From: Catenulispora yoronensis
GTDB lineage: Bacteria > Actinomycetota > Actinomycetes > Streptomycetales > Catenulisporaceae
Assembly (NCBI RefSeq): GCF_039531695.1
Contig: NZ_BAAAQN010000049.1
Span: 35,444 to 99,443, forward strand
DNA length: 64,000 nucleotides
Reading direction: 5' to 3'
Shown here piece after piece: positions 42,929 to 52,070 of the stretch. How positions within the stretch are numbered: position 1 is the stretch's first letter; the number at the start of each line of letters is the position of its first letter. A program made the translations under genes and the position numbers. The notes below the pieces were generated by a model, which was not told the DNA's origin, ran no database searches, and saw nothing but the letters and a program-made list of their open reading frames with translations.

Positions 42929-44647
42929 ATGGCCGCGCTGGAGGATCATGAGCTCACCGACGAGGACCGCGAGTTCGTCGATCGGCTCTACAGGGAGCAC
43001 GGAGGACGGCTGTGGAGTTATTGCAGCCGACTGGTGGGGCTCGACGGCGCCGGGGATGTGGTTCATGAGGTGTTCTACGAGCTCATCAGGAAGCCGGAGC
43101 GGATAGCGGATCTGCGCGTTCTCGACGCGGACCGACGGCGTGGGTGGCTGTTCCTCGCGGCTTATCGCAAGGCTTTGCGTCAGCTGGAGCGGTGGAACCG
43201 CGCCATGCCGACGGACCGGATTGTGGAGGGTGCCGATGCCAGGGATCCGATGGATCGCTGGCTTGGCGCCGCTCATGCGGAAACCCTTATGGCGCAGGTG
43301 CGGCAGACGTTCGACGAGCGGGATCAGGCCTTGTTGCGGGTGTCGCTGGACATCAGCGAGGAGGTGATCTCGTACGAGCAGGCGGCTGTCGAGCTCGCGA
43401 TGAAGGTGGACGCGGTGCGCCAGGCGGTGAACCGGATGGTCAACCCGGAGAAGGGATACCTGCGCGGGGCCGTTCTGACGGTCTATCTGCATGACACCGG
43501 CGGCGGCAAATGCACCGACGACCGCCTGCGGAGGGCTGTCAGCGGTGAGCTGACCATACAGCTGCGGACCAAGGTGGTGCGGCATGTGGGTCGCTGCGCG
43601 GACTGCCGGACCACACGGGATCAGCTGCCGCTTCTGGCCGGGGTGCTGCGCGGTGCCTGGCCGACGCTGTTGTTGCCGCCGCCGGATGTGCATGCGCGGG
43701 TGATGCGGGAGGTGGGCTGCCGGATCGCCGGGGATACGGCGGGCCCTGGCAGCTCTGGCACTGACCAGACCCCAAGCCAAAGCCAAGAGCAAAGCCCTGG
43801 CTCTAGGCCGAACCAGGCAGCGCCGTCGGCCGCGGACATGGTCTCGATGCTGACCCGGCCGCTGTTCGCAGCGAAAGCGCCCGCCAAAGCTCCGACGCGC
43901 AGGCGCCGCCAGTCGCTGCTGGTGCTGGTACTGCTCCTGCTGGGCGTCTGCGTCGCCGAGCCGACCTATGCCAGCCACCTGTTCGAGAGCGCTTCGAAGC
44001 CGGGGACCGGTCGTGCGACACCGGTTCGCTCGCCTGTCCAGGTCGCGCCGGTGACCTCCGTCGCTCCGCCACCAGCGCAAGGGACACGGACCCGTGCCGG
44101 CGCACCGCCGTCGACCGCCGTCAGCTCGCCGCGGGTCGTGCCGGCGCCGCCTTCGTCCACGGCGGAGGCACGAGCGTCGGTCCCGAAGCCCAGCAGTTCG
44201 CCCTCGACAGCTGTCAGCACTCCAGCGAGGATCCCGCCGCCGCAGAGCAGCTCAGCACCTCCGCAGAGCAGCTCCGCGCCCTCGCAGGCTCCTGCCTCAC
44301 TCGGGCCCTCGACCACTCCCACTCCGGTTTCGGCCACCCCCTCGGTCACGAACGCGACGGCCACCGTGGAGATGTGCGGACTGCACATCACCGCCACTGT
44401 CGCCAACGCCACGAGCAGCGCCCTGAACTTCCTGGTCGATGGGAAGCTCCCCTCGACCATCATCCCTTTGCAGGGTTCTCCGTTGGCCGCCGACCTGTAC
44501 CCGGTCGATCCTCCGCGCTCCAGCCAGATCGCGGTGAGTCACAAGGTGAGCTGGTGGATCAGCGCGAAAAACGGCTCGACGATCCGGTTCTCGCCGGCGG
44601 TGACCCAGACCGTCGCGGGGTGCTCGAACGTCACTCCGGTGCACTGA
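42929..44647 (+). CDS. One-piece transmembrane sigma factor: ECF sigma, zinc-finger anti-sigma, membrane helix, outer domain
   Basis: This 572-residue protein starts with an ECF-like sigma part (about 1-190): region 2 as RLYREHGGRLWSYCSRLVGL and VVHEVFYELI, region 4 as ISYEQAAVELAMKVDAVRQA. Then comes a zinc-finger anti-sigma-like segment, HVGRCADC (Cys222 and Cys225), one membrane helix (LLVLVLLLLGVCVAE, about 329-345), a Pro/Ser/Thr-rich extracellular linker and a C-terminal beta-rich domain (from VEMCGLHITATVANATSSAL). So sigma factor and its restraint are one chain. ATG 42929 follows GGGGGAG. Some ECF groups are known to carry fused C-terminal extensions. Activation would need proteolysis or a conformational change. 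The sigma region 4 is degenerate, so function as a true sigma is not certain. Confidence 0.8.
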   Translation: MAALEDHELTDEDREFVDRLYREHGGRLWSYCSRLVGLDGAGDVVHEVFYELIRKPERIADLRVLDADRRRGWLFLAAYRKALRQLERWNRAMPTDRIVEGADARDPMDRWLGAAHAETLMAQVRQTFDERDQALLRVSLDISEEVISYEQAAVELAMKVDAVRQAVNRMVNPEKGYLRGAVLTVYLHDTGGGKCTDDRLRRAVSGELTIQLRTKVVRHVGRCADCRTTRDQLPLLAGVLRGAWPTLLLPPPDVHARVMREVGCRIAGDTAGPGSSGTDQTPSQSQEQSPGSRPNQAAPSAADMVSMLTRPLFAAKAPAKAPTRRRRQSLLVLVLLLLGVCVAEPTYASHLFESASKPGTGRATPVRSPVQVAPVTSVAPPPAQGTRTRAGAPPSTAVSSPRVVPAPPSSTAEARASVPKPSSSPSTAVSTPARIPPPQSSSAPPQSSSAPSQAPASLGPSTTPTPVSATPSVTNATATVEMCGLHITATVANATSSALNFLVDGKLPSTIIPLQGSPLAADLYPVDPPRSSQIAVSHKVSWWISAKNGSTIRFSPAVTQTVAGCSNVTPVH

Positions 44648-45986
44648 ACCGCCGGTACCGTCCGAACGCCAGGGCCAGCACCGTCCGCCACTCCGTGCGC
44701 AAGGACCGCCGGGGTGGCGGCGCGGCGCGCCGGTGACGCGGCACGCGGACGCGCAGCGCGCGGGGGCGGATCGTGCAGACCACCGGCGTCTTCAGGGTCA
44801 GGGCCTCGCCGTCGACCGCGACCGGGATGGTCGCCTCGACGGCGTCGACCTGGACCCGGCGGGCGCTGCGCACCGTCACCGCCCGGGATCCGGTGCCCAG
44901 CAAGGCGAACTGCGCCGCGCTCAGGGCGCCGTCGACGTGCACGGCCACGACACCGAGGAGGCCGCGGTCCAGGCGGGGACGGCGGCCGCCGCCGAGCGTT
45001 CCGGACTCCATGTAAGGGTTGTTGCTCACCAGCAGCACTTGGGGCGAGGGCAGCGGATCGCCGTCGGTGTCCACCGCCAGCGACTCCTCGGTGGCCGGGA
45101 GCAGGTCGGGCAGGTGCTCCAGCGCGGTTCCGGCTTTGGAATCACGGTACTGAGGGTTCTGCACGATCTCGGCGTACGCACCGAAGGACGCGGTGTTGAC
45201 GAACGGCCGGTCGGCGACGGTTCCGAGGTCCACGCGCAGCTCCACGCCGTCGCGCAGGGCCTCCAGATCCGCGGCCGGGTTGTCGCGGTCCAGGCCGAGG
45301 TCCATCGCGAAGTGGTTGCGTGTGCCCGCCGACACCACCATGAAGGGCAGGCCGTGGTCCGCGGCGACGGCCGCCACCAGCGCCTGCGTGCCGTCGCCGC
45401 CGGCCACCCCGAGCAGGTCCGCCCCGCCGGCCACGGCCTCGCGCGCCATGGCGGTGACGTCCTGATTCGCGGCGGGGTCCAGGAGCAGGACGCGGGCCCC
45501 GAGCGCCTCGGCCTTGGCGACGAGATCGAATTCGCCGACTTTGCCGTTGCCGGAGGCGGGGTTCATGATCAGCACGGGGTGGCGGGGCCGGGCGGCGCGC
45601 CGGGGACGGGACCGGGAGCGGGAACCGGCGCTGGCCAAAGCTTGCGTGTGGTCGAGGCCGCGTAGCGCGGCGCGAGTGCAGAGCACCCCGGCGGCGGCCA
45701 AGGCCGCCACCGCGACGCCGGCGAGCCAGAAACCCGCCACGGCGGACAGGATGATCAGCACCACCGGCGCGGCGGCGGCCACTCCGGCGCCGAGCCACCG
45801 CAGAAGCCTGCGACGTGCGATGAACCACCAGGCACCGGCCCCGGTGAGGAGGATGGTGACCAGGACGGCCGACACCATGAGCAGGCCGCGGAAAAAGATA
45901 ATCGTGACGAGGAGCAGGGCGACGGTCGCGAGCAGGCAGCTCAGCCCGAGCTGGGCGAGCGTCCGGGACCGGCGATCAGGTGCCAC
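44631..45986 (-). CDS. Diacylglycerol kinase-family lipid kinase with N-terminal membrane segments
   Basis: This 451-residue protein opens with four hydrophobic segments (LGLSCLLATVALLLVTIIFF and others, residues 12-115). A DAGK catalytic domain follows: VLIMNPASGNGKV, the nucleotide motif LGVAGGDGTQALVAAVA (about 195-210), and SAGTRNHFAMDLGL. The family phosphorylates diacylglycerol, ceramide or sphingoid-like lipids. GTG 45986 is used because a GGAGGAGAGG site precedes it. The 3' end overlaps the sigma-fusion gene by 17 bp (convergent). The next gene upstream on the same strand (DUF1206) ends 15 bp away, implying an operon. Confidence 0.85.
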   Translation of the reverse strand: MAPDRRSRTLAQLGLSCLLATVALLLVTIIFFRGLLMVSAVLVTILLTGAGAWWFIARRRLLRWLGAGVAAAAPVVLIILSAVAGFWLAGVAVAALAAAGVLCTRAALRGLDHTQALASAGSRSRSRPRRAARPRHPVLIMNPASGNGKVGEFDLVAKAEALGARVLLLDPAANQDVTAMAREAVAGGADLLGVAGGDGTQALVAAVAADHGLPFMVVSAGTRNHFAMDLGLDRDNPAADLEALRDGVELRVDLGTVADRPFVNTASFGAYAEIVQNPQYRDSKAGTALEHLPDLLPATEESLAVDTDGDPLPSPQVLLVSNNPYMESGTLGGGRRPRLDRGLLGVVAVHVDGALSAAQFALLGTGSRAVTVRSARRVQVDAVEATIPVAVDGEALTLKTPVVCTIRPRALRVRVPRHRRAAPPPRRSLRTEWRTVLALAFGRYRRFSAPE

Positions 45987-46000
45987 CTGGACCTCTCCTC

Positions 46001-46930
46001 CTACAACCGTCGCCAACGCGCTTCGCAGAACGAGTACGCGCCGAACGCGGCCAGGCCCAGGGCCATCAGGACCAGCAGCACCGGGCCGAGCGGAGCGGAG
46101 GCGAGGGCGCGGAGCGTACCGTCCACGCCCCGGGCGCGCGCCGGGTCGAAGGTGATGGCGGCGTCGATGAGGAACACGCCCGCACCGGCGGCGACCACCC
46201 CGCGCGCCACGTTGCCGACCATGCCGAGCGCCAGTACTCGGCGTCGCCCGGATGCGGACAACGAGCCGGTGCGCAGTTCCTTCGCGAAGCGCTTCTGGAG
46301 GCCGCGCTTGACGAACAGGGCACCGCCGATCACGAAGCCCGCGCCCACCGCGCCGACGAGCCACCGACCCCCGGTGTGCTGCATGAGTCCGGAGGTGAAG
46401 TCCGTCGATTGCTGGTTCGTCGAACCGCTCGCGTGCCCGGTGAGGGCGAAGCGGGCGGTGGTGTACGCGGCGACGGTGTAGAGCACTGCTTTGCCCGCCG
46501 AGGCGAGCCTGGAGCCGGCGCCCTCCTTGTCGGGCAGGTTGGGGCGGAGTCCCATCATCGCCCGCCACAGGGCCATTCCCGCGAAGCCGACGACGAGGAA
46601 CCAGAGGACGACGAGGCCGAACGGCTTGCCGGCGATCAGCTCGAGCGCGCCGGTGCGGTCGGCCTCGTTGGCGCGATGATCGAGCGCGATCATCAGTGCG
46701 ATCCAGCCGACGACGAGATACACCAGGCCTCGCGCCGCGAAGCCGGCTCGGCCGAGGGTGATCAGCGCCTGTTCGGGCGGGGAGTCGGATTCGGAGTCGG
46801 TGGAGGCGGTGGATCTGCTGGTGGCGCGTCCGGCGGAGCCGGTGGACGCGGCGGAGCGGCCCCCGCGGCCCCCGCGGCTACGGCGCGCCAGGCGGCCGAA
46901 GTGCCAGGTAGCACGTGATCCCGTACTCAT
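46001..46930 (-). CDS. DUF1206 membrane protein
   Basis: This 309-residue protein has a 50-residue Ser/Arg/Thr-rich cytoplasmic head. Then three repeats of paired membrane helices follow, each beginning with LGRAGFAARGLVYLVVGWIA-type sequence: LASAGKAVLYTVAAYTTARF and ALGMVGNVARGVVAAGAGVF are the second and third. This threefold pattern defines DUF1206. Function unknown. ATG 46930 follows AGGAAAGG. It is immediately upstream of the lipid kinase in the same operon. Confidence 0.85.
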   Translation of the reverse strand: MSTGSRATWHFGRLARRSRGGRGGRSAASTGSAGRATSRSTASTDSESDSPPEQALITLGRAGFAARGLVYLVVGWIALMIALDHRANEADRTGALELIAGKPFGLVVLWFLVVGFAGMALWRAMMGLRPNLPDKEGAGSRLASAGKAVLYTVAAYTTARFALTGHASGSTNQQSTDFTSGLMQHTGGRWLVGAVGAGFVIGGALFVKRGLQKRFAKELRTGSLSASGRRRVLALGMVGNVARGVVAAGAGVFLIDAAITFDPARARGVDGTLRALASAPLGPVLLVLMALGLAAFGAYSFCEARWRRL

Positions 46931-47070
46931 CGGCAACTGCCTTTCCTCGCCTGAGAAGTCGTTTCCGGCCCACCGGATGTCCCCTTCGCCACCCGCCAAA
47001 CGGGGCCCATCGCGTTTGCCGACGTCAGACCTGGTCATCAGGAACGAGACCAGCCCCCAAGGAGGACACC

Positions 47071-47388
47071 ATGAAGCGAGCGATGACCCTGGCCACCGGC
47101 CTCGCCGTGGGCTACGTCGCCGGCGCGCACGCCGGCCGCGAGCGATACGAGCAGATCAAGCGCAAGGCGCACGACATCAGCCAGCAGCCGACCGTGGCGG
47201 ACGCGCGGGCGAGCCTGCGCGAGCACGCCACCTCCGCGACGAAGACCGTTGCCGACAAGGTGACGGACGTCGCGTCCGGGCTCGTCCACAAGATCCACGG
47301 TCCGGGCGAGGAGGAACCCGCGGTGGCCGCGATCAACAGCACGTCGGTGCTGCCCGGAACAGCTACTGGCGGCTATCCGTCGGTGTAG
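47071..47388 (+). CDS. YtxH-like small membrane-associated protein
   Basis: This 105-residue protein starts MKRAMTLATGLAVGYVAGAH, followed by AGRERYEQIKRKAHD. The short hydrophobic Gly-containing segment followed by AGRERYEQI is common in actinobacterial YtxH-type proteins, often stress-associated. The rest is charged and helical. A strong AAGGAGG site precedes ATG 47071. It is divergent from the DUF1206/lipid kinase operon. The gene ends 13 bp before an IS630 insertion. Confidence 0.75.
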   Translation: MKRAMTLATGLAVGYVAGAHAGRERYEQIKRKAHDISQQPTVADARASLREHATSATKTVADKVTDVASGLVHKIHGPGEEEPAVAAINSTSVLPGTATGGYPSV

Positions 47389-47401
47389 GCGTGGCCTGAG
47401 C

Positions 47402-48646
47402 TAGTAGAGTGTCGCTGCTTAGTCATGGTGTGCCTGGTGGGGGCTGGTGGTGTTGAGCCTGTCTTCCCTTTTGTCAGTCAGGACTGTGATGTCTTCGCAG
47501 AAGAAGCGGCCGGTTGTTTTGACGCTGGCTGATCGTGAGGAGTTGGTTCGGGTCACCAGGACCGGGGTTCATCCGGCCTCGATGATCCGGCGAGCACGGG
47601 TACTGCTTGCGCTGGACAGGTCCGTGGGTGTGGAGGATCCCAATGAGGTGATCGCGGCTCGGCTCGGTGTCTCGGGCGAGATGCTGCGGCTGGTCGCCAA
47701 GCGGTTCGCCGAGACCGGCGGCGACGTGTGGGCCACGATCGGGCGTAAACAGCGGCCGTTCCCGCCGGTGGCCTCACCGGTGACCGGCGAGGTCGAAGCC
47801 AGGCTGATCGCGCTGGCCTGCTCGGCGCCGCCGGCCGGTCACGCCCGGTGGAGCCTGCGGCTGCTGGAGAAGCACGTCGCGCTGGTCCAGGACATCCCCG
47901 ACCTGGACCACTCCACCATCGGCCGGGTGTTAAAAAAACACAGCTGCGCCCTCATCTGAGGAAGTGCTGGACGATCCCGCCGAAGGCCAGCGCGCAGTTC
48001 GCGGCTGCCATGGAGGACGTGCTCGCCGTCTACGCCCGCCCCTACGATCCCCGGCGCCCGGTGGTGTGCATGGATGAGAAGCCCTACCAACTGCTTGGAC
48101 ACGTGCGCGACCCGATCCCCGCAGCCCCACGGCGCGACCGGCGGGAGGACTCCGAATACCTGCGCCACGGCACCTGCTCGATCTTCTGCTGGGTCGAGCC
48201 TTTGGCCGGCTGGCGCAGGATCGACGCCCGCCCCCGGCGCACACGGATCGACTGGGCCGGCCAAGTCCGGCACCTGCTGACCCAGGACTACCCCGACGCC
48301 GACCAGGTCATCCTGGTGATGGACAACCTCAACACCCACAACACCGCCTCGCTGTACGAGGCCTTCCCACCCCAGGAGGCCTTCGCCCTGGCTCAGCGGC
48401 TGGAGATCCACCACACCCCCAAACACGGGTCCTGGCTCAACATCGCCGAGATCGAACTGTCCGCTCTCACCAGACAATGCCTGGACCGACGCATCCATGA
48501 TCTCGACCTGCTCAACACCGAACTGGCCGCCTGGGCCGACACCGTCAACACCGTTCAACGCCAAGTCCGGTGGCACTTCACCACCGACGACGCCCGCACC
48601 CAACTCCGCCACCTATATCCCAAACATTAGCGGCGACACACTACTA
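47402..48646. mobile_element. IS630-family insertion sequence, intact
   Basis: The element of about 1.24 kb is bounded by imperfect inverted ends: TAGTAGAGTGTCGCTGCT at the left (from 47402), TAGTAGTGTGTCGCCGCT at the right (reading leftward from 48646). Outside and at both ends lies CTAG (47401-47404 and 48644-48647), consistent with the TA/CTAG target of IS630/Tc1 elements. It carries a complete frameshifted transposase. Confidence 0.85.
47489..48630 (+). CDS. IS630-type transposase made by programmed -1 frameshift
   Basis: The first frame (ATG 47489 to TGA 47959) encodes an HTH-containing N-terminal part (MIRRARVLLALDRSVGV; IAARLGVSGEMLRLVAKRFA). The second frame runs to 48630 and carries the DDE catalytic residues: VVCMDEKPYQ, ILVMDNLNTHN and LNIAEIELS. 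The frames meet at a run of seven A (47932-47938). A -1 slip there joins STIGRVLKK to TQLRPHLRKCWTIPP without losing homology. All catalytic residues are present, so the enzyme is probably active. ATG 47447 is a less likely start. Confidence 0.85.
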
Positions 48647-48702
48647 GGCCTGGCCTTAGCCAGATGTGGCCTGAGCCGGGCCTGGCCTGATGTGGCGTGG
48701 CC

Positions 48703-49524
48703 TTAGGGCGCCACGTAGCCGAACACAGTCTCGGACAGCACGGCGGTCTCCTTCACACCCGTCCCGGGCGGCGCCTCGAACGCGCCCATGAACAGGTCCC
48801 CGTTCGTGCCGCCCATCCAGACGCAGATGCTGTAGCCGCTCGCCAAGTCTCCGCAGCTCATCACCAGCGACGATGCTGTCGCGTGGGTGCCGAGCTTGGT
48901 CTCCGGGACGACGTTCCGCGCGCCCATCGCCTCCAGCGTGCCGTCGACCACGTCCGGCACAGGGCGGACCGGCTTCAGCTGGCCGAGGATCAGGATGTAC
49001 GTGTTCGCCGACGACTCGGCGTCGCCGTAGCCGGTGGCGCTGAGGTCGGCGAGGGCGTCGCGGTACTTCGCGTCCGCGACCTGGTACACCTTCGACGAGG
49101 CACCGAGCGACGCGGTGCGGTGGATCGGCAGGTGCGAGGACCCGACGGCGTCCATCAGCTCGACGACTTTCTGGTGATCACCCTTGGCGCTCGCCGGAAG
49201 GGGCCCGGACGCCGACGAGTGCGAGGCGCTGGGGGTGCTGGAGGCAGTGGAGGCGCTGGAAGTACTGGAGGCGCTGGGCGCGGAGGAACGGCTGGAATGA
49301 CCGGTCGCCGACGCCGACGACTTCGGCGAGGTCGCGGATGTCTTGGAGGTCGCGGACGTCGAAGTCGTGCCCGTTGCGGCCGTCGCAGTCGTCTGCGACG
49401 GCTGGTCCGTCGCGGAGATGATCGAGACAGCGGACTGCTTCGTCGGCTGCGACGCACACCCCGCGGCCATCATCGCCACCAACGCGCTCATCGAGCTGAC
49501 GTGAAGCGCCTTCGACCTGATCAT
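48703..49524 (-). CDS. Lipoprotein with Ser/Thr/Ala-rich stalk
   Basis: This 273-residue protein has a signal ending in a lipobox (LVAMMAAGCAS; Cys about residue 23). A long Ser/Thr/Ala stalk follows (residues 35-110, with TSTSATSKTSATSPKSSASA), then a globular domain with KVVELMDAVGSSHLPIHRTA and SGYSICVWMGGTNGDLFMGA. The stalk would hold the domain away from the membrane. Function not recognised. Its start lies 39 bp from the HxlR regulator stop on the same strand. Confidence 0.75.
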   Translation of the reverse strand: MIRSKALHVSSMSALVAMMAAGCASQPTKQSAVSIISATDQPSQTTATAATGTTSTSATSKTSATSPKSSASATGHSSRSSAPSASSTSSASTASSTPSASHSSASGPLPASAKGDHQKVVELMDAVGSSHLPIHRTASLGASSKVYQVADAKYRDALADLSATGYGDAESSANTYILILGQLKPVRPVPDVVDGTLEAMGARNVVPETKLGTHATASSLVMSCGDLASGYSICVWMGGTNGDLFMGAFEAPPGTGVKETAVLSETVFGYVAP

Positions 49525-49563
49525 CGCGGTCTCTCCCCCTGCGGCTGGCTGTTGCTCTCAACG

Positions 49564-49950
49564 CTAGGGGGCGGGAGCAGGGCGGAGATCAGGCGTTTCC
49601 CTAGCGCACGCCGCGTCCTGGGCCGCCATGACTTCGTCGCCGTGCTCGAAGGCCCAGGCGCCGAAGGCCTCGATCGGTGCCAGCAGGGACCGGCCCAGGG
49701 CTGTGAGCTCGTACTCGACTCCCGACACCGACTCCGGTTGCGCCTGCCGGTCGACCAGGCCGTTGAACTGCAATCGCCGCAGGGTCTCGGTGAGGACCTT
49801 GGAGCTGATGCCGCCGATGTGTTCCCGCAGCTCGACGGGGCGGCGGGGGCCGTCTCGCAGGGCCCAGAGGACGACGGAGTTCCACGTGTTGGAGAGCAGG
49901 TCGAAGGCAAGCCGGGCCCGGCAGTCGGCGAGGAATACATCAGTGGTCAC
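49564..49950 (-). CDS. HxlR family transcriptional regulator
   Basis: This 128-residue winged-helix regulator has LLSNTWNSVVLWALRDGPRR followed by PVELREHIGGISSKVLTETL and YELTALGRSLLAPI, the classical HxlR/MarR-like pattern. The usual redox Cys is near the N-terminus (DCRARL). Divergent from an NADP-dependent F420-reductase-like gene, the pair is common: HxlR regulators often control the adjacent oxidoreductase. Confidence 0.87.
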   Translation of the reverse strand: MTTDVFLADCRARLAFDLLSNTWNSVVLWALRDGPRRPVELREHIGGISSKVLTETLRRLQFNGLVDRQAQPESVSGVEYELTALGRSLLAPIEAFGAWAFEHGDEVMAAQDAACARETPDLRPAPAP

Positions 49951-50033
49951 ATACCAAATGGTGCCCGATCCGCCTTCTAGCGTCAGTACGGACGATCAAA
50001 GAGGCCGCAGCGACGGCCGGAGAGGAGACGATT

Positions 50034-50684
50034 ATGCGGATCGGCGTGCTGGGAACGGGCAACATGGCCGACGCGCTCGCCACCCAGTGGGTGCGGGCCG
50101 GACACGAGGTGATCATCGGGGGGCGTGACGTCGGCAAAGCGGAACAACTCGCAAGCCGCATCGGCGACGGGGCGAAGCCCGCCGACCTGCGCACAGCTGC
50201 CGAAGCCGCCGACGACGTGGTGCTGGCCGCCCTGCCCTACGCGGCAGGCGCGGACGTGGTCGGCGCCCTGCGCTCGGCGCTCGAAGGCAAAGCAGTCCTC
50301 GACTGCTCCAACCCGATCGGGCCCGGCTTCCGCCTCCTGACCGAAGGTGGCCCCTCCGCCGCCCAACGTCTGGCCGCGGCAGCGCCGGAAGCCCACGTGA
50401 TCAAGGCCTTCAACGTCTGCCACGAAGACGTATGGCGCATGCAGCCGCCCGTCTTCGACGGACGACCACTGGCCGTACCCCTCTGCGGCGACGACGAGGC
50501 CTCCCTCGCCAGAGCCCGCGAGCTGGTGCGGAACATCGGCTGCGAACCCTTGGCCGCCGGGGGCCTGGAGCGCGCAAGCCTCGTGGAGGCCACGGCCCTG
50601 TTGTTCATCGGTCTGTGGGTCGGCGAACAAGTCGACGCCCAGGCCATCGCGCCTCCGTTGGCGTTTGTGACCGGACCGCGCTGA
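50034..50684 (+). CDS. NADP-binding F420-reductase-like oxidoreductase
   Basis: This 216-residue Rossmann protein begins MRIGVLGTGNMADALATQWV followed by HEVIIGGRD, the NADP-binding motif of the F420H2:NADP oxidoreductase-like family. VIKAFNVCHEDVW and LDCSNPIGPGF are also typical. ATG 50034 follows GGAGAGGAG. It is divergent from the HxlR gene and overlaps the convergent membrane protein gene by 80 bp. Confidence 0.82.
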   Translation: MRIGVLGTGNMADALATQWVRAGHEVIIGGRDVGKAEQLASRIGDGAKPADLRTAAEAADDVVLAALPYAAGADVVGALRSALEGKAVLDCSNPIGPGFRLLTEGGPSAAQRLAAAAPEAHVIKAFNVCHEDVWRMQPPVFDGRPLAVPLCGDDEASLARARELVRNIGCEPLAAGGLERASLVEATALLFIGLWVGEQVDAQAIAPPLAFVTGPR

Positions 50685-52002
50685 ACCGGTCGACAGCCAT
50701 GGCCAATCCGACCGCGCAGGTGATCCACGCGGTGCTGAGCAGACGAGGCGCCTCGGCGAAATGGGGATGGACGCAGACCGTGCCGATGCCGATGAGGACC
50801 GGAACTGTCAGCAACGGTGCGGCGCGGGAAGACTTGGTCCACAACAGCCGGCCGGCGACGGACAGTGCGGCGATGCCGAAGGGCATAGTGGCCTGCCGTC
50901 GGACCTCCATCAACCAAAAGCCCTGATTCAGGGTCAGCAGTCGCTGCCAAGGATGGGTGACATCCGGGCTGGTGAAGCACACCGTGAACAGCTCCTGCAA
51001 GGTCTCGGCGATGCCTGGGTCACCTCTATAGGCAGACCAGGCCGCAGTGCCGGCCGCGCCGACGCCGGCCAGCGCGAGCAGAAGCACAGTTGCCGGGCGA
51101 CGCGTCCCGATTCCGGGACGCGTCAGGCCCATACCGGCGGCGACAAGCAGCCCGGCGCATAACGCAGTGGCCGTGGACTCCTTTGCAGCAATCGTTGCGA
51201 CAAGCCCCGCGACGAGAAGGCACGCGCCCACGCGGGGCCGCCTGTTGCCCAGCAGCAGCGCGGCCCCGACCAGCACGATCAACACCAACACGTCGATGGG
51301 CCCCTCCGACAAAGGCTGGGCGCACCACGACCCGATCGGAAGAACCGCGAACAGAATCTGCCCGGCCACCGCCGCCCTGACCGACCCGCCGATGGCGGCG
51401 ACCAGGGCGGCGGTGAGCAGACCGCCCGCGGCCGCCAGCGTTCCCGCCGCGACCCACATGCCCCAGAAGGTGCCGAACACGACCAGGAAAGGGGCATACA
51501 TGGCCGCGACGCCGACGCGCGCCGTGAAGATCGCGGTGTAGCGAGGGCTGACGCGAGTGTCCCAACCGGCAGCGTCGCTCACGCACTGGGCCTGATCGTC
51601 GGGCCTGCCGTCGCGGGCCAGCACAGGGATGATCCGCCTCGTCGCGGCGTCGGCGGAGGCCCGGCCCGAACACCAGGCCACAGCGGCGTCGTGGACAGCC
51701 CGCGCCCGGCTCTCGCCATCGAGGACCAGGGCGTTGGCAGTGTACTGACGCATGTCGAAGCTGTAGCCCGGAAACACCCGGGCCCCCGCCAGCGTGGCCG
51801 CGAACACGGTCAGCGCCACCACTGCCATCGCCGCCAGGTGGCGTCGGCGACCTGGCGTCACGCCGAACGCCGGCCTCGCCGCCCCGGCCGCCCCGGCTGG
51901 CCCGGCCGGCTCCCGCGCCTCGGCGGTCCGCCCCGGAAGCAGGGTGGTGCCGGTGAGCGGGCGGCTCGTGTCGGTCGTGATGGCGCCGGTCATGTACTGC
52001 AC
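50605..52002 (-). CDS. Polytopic membrane protein (glycosyltransferase-like)
   Basis: This 465-residue protein has about nine to ten hydrophobic segments (for example HLAAMAVVALTVFAATLAGA; PIDVLVLIVLVGAALLLGN). Between helices 1 and 2 is an outside loop with PGYSFDMRQYTANALVLDGE. That topology recalls membrane mannosyl/arabinosyl-transferase-like proteins, but I see no GT-C Asp/Glu motif I would rely on. GTG 52002 and ATG 51993 are alternative starts. Its last 80 bp overlap the convergent oxidoreductase gene. Confidence 0.7.
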   Translation of the reverse strand: MQYMTGAITTDTSRPLTGTTLLPGRTAEAREPAGPAGAAGAARPAFGVTPGRRRHLAAMAVVALTVFAATLAGARVFPGYSFDMRQYTANALVLDGESRARAVHDAAVAWCSGRASADAATRRIIPVLARDGRPDDQAQCVSDAAGWDTRVSPRYTAIFTARVGVAAMYAPFLVVFGTFWGMWVAAGTLAAAGGLLTAALVAAIGGSVRAAVAGQILFAVLPIGSWCAQPLSEGPIDVLVLIVLVGAALLLGNRRPRVGACLLVAGLVATIAAKESTATALCAGLLVAAGMGLTRPGIGTRRPATVLLLALAGVGAAGTAAWSAYRGDPGIAETLQELFTVCFTSPDVTHPWQRLLTLNQGFWLMEVRRQATMPFGIAALSVAGRLLWTKSSRAAPLLTVPVLIGIGTVCVHPHFAEAPRLLSTAWITCAVGLAMAVDRFSAVRSQTPTEARWPGRRLVRRPTDR

Positions 52003-52070
52003 GGTGGCACCCGACCCGGACGCCGCGACGTCATTACTCCGAACGGGGGCGTGTCAGGGATCGACGCCTG

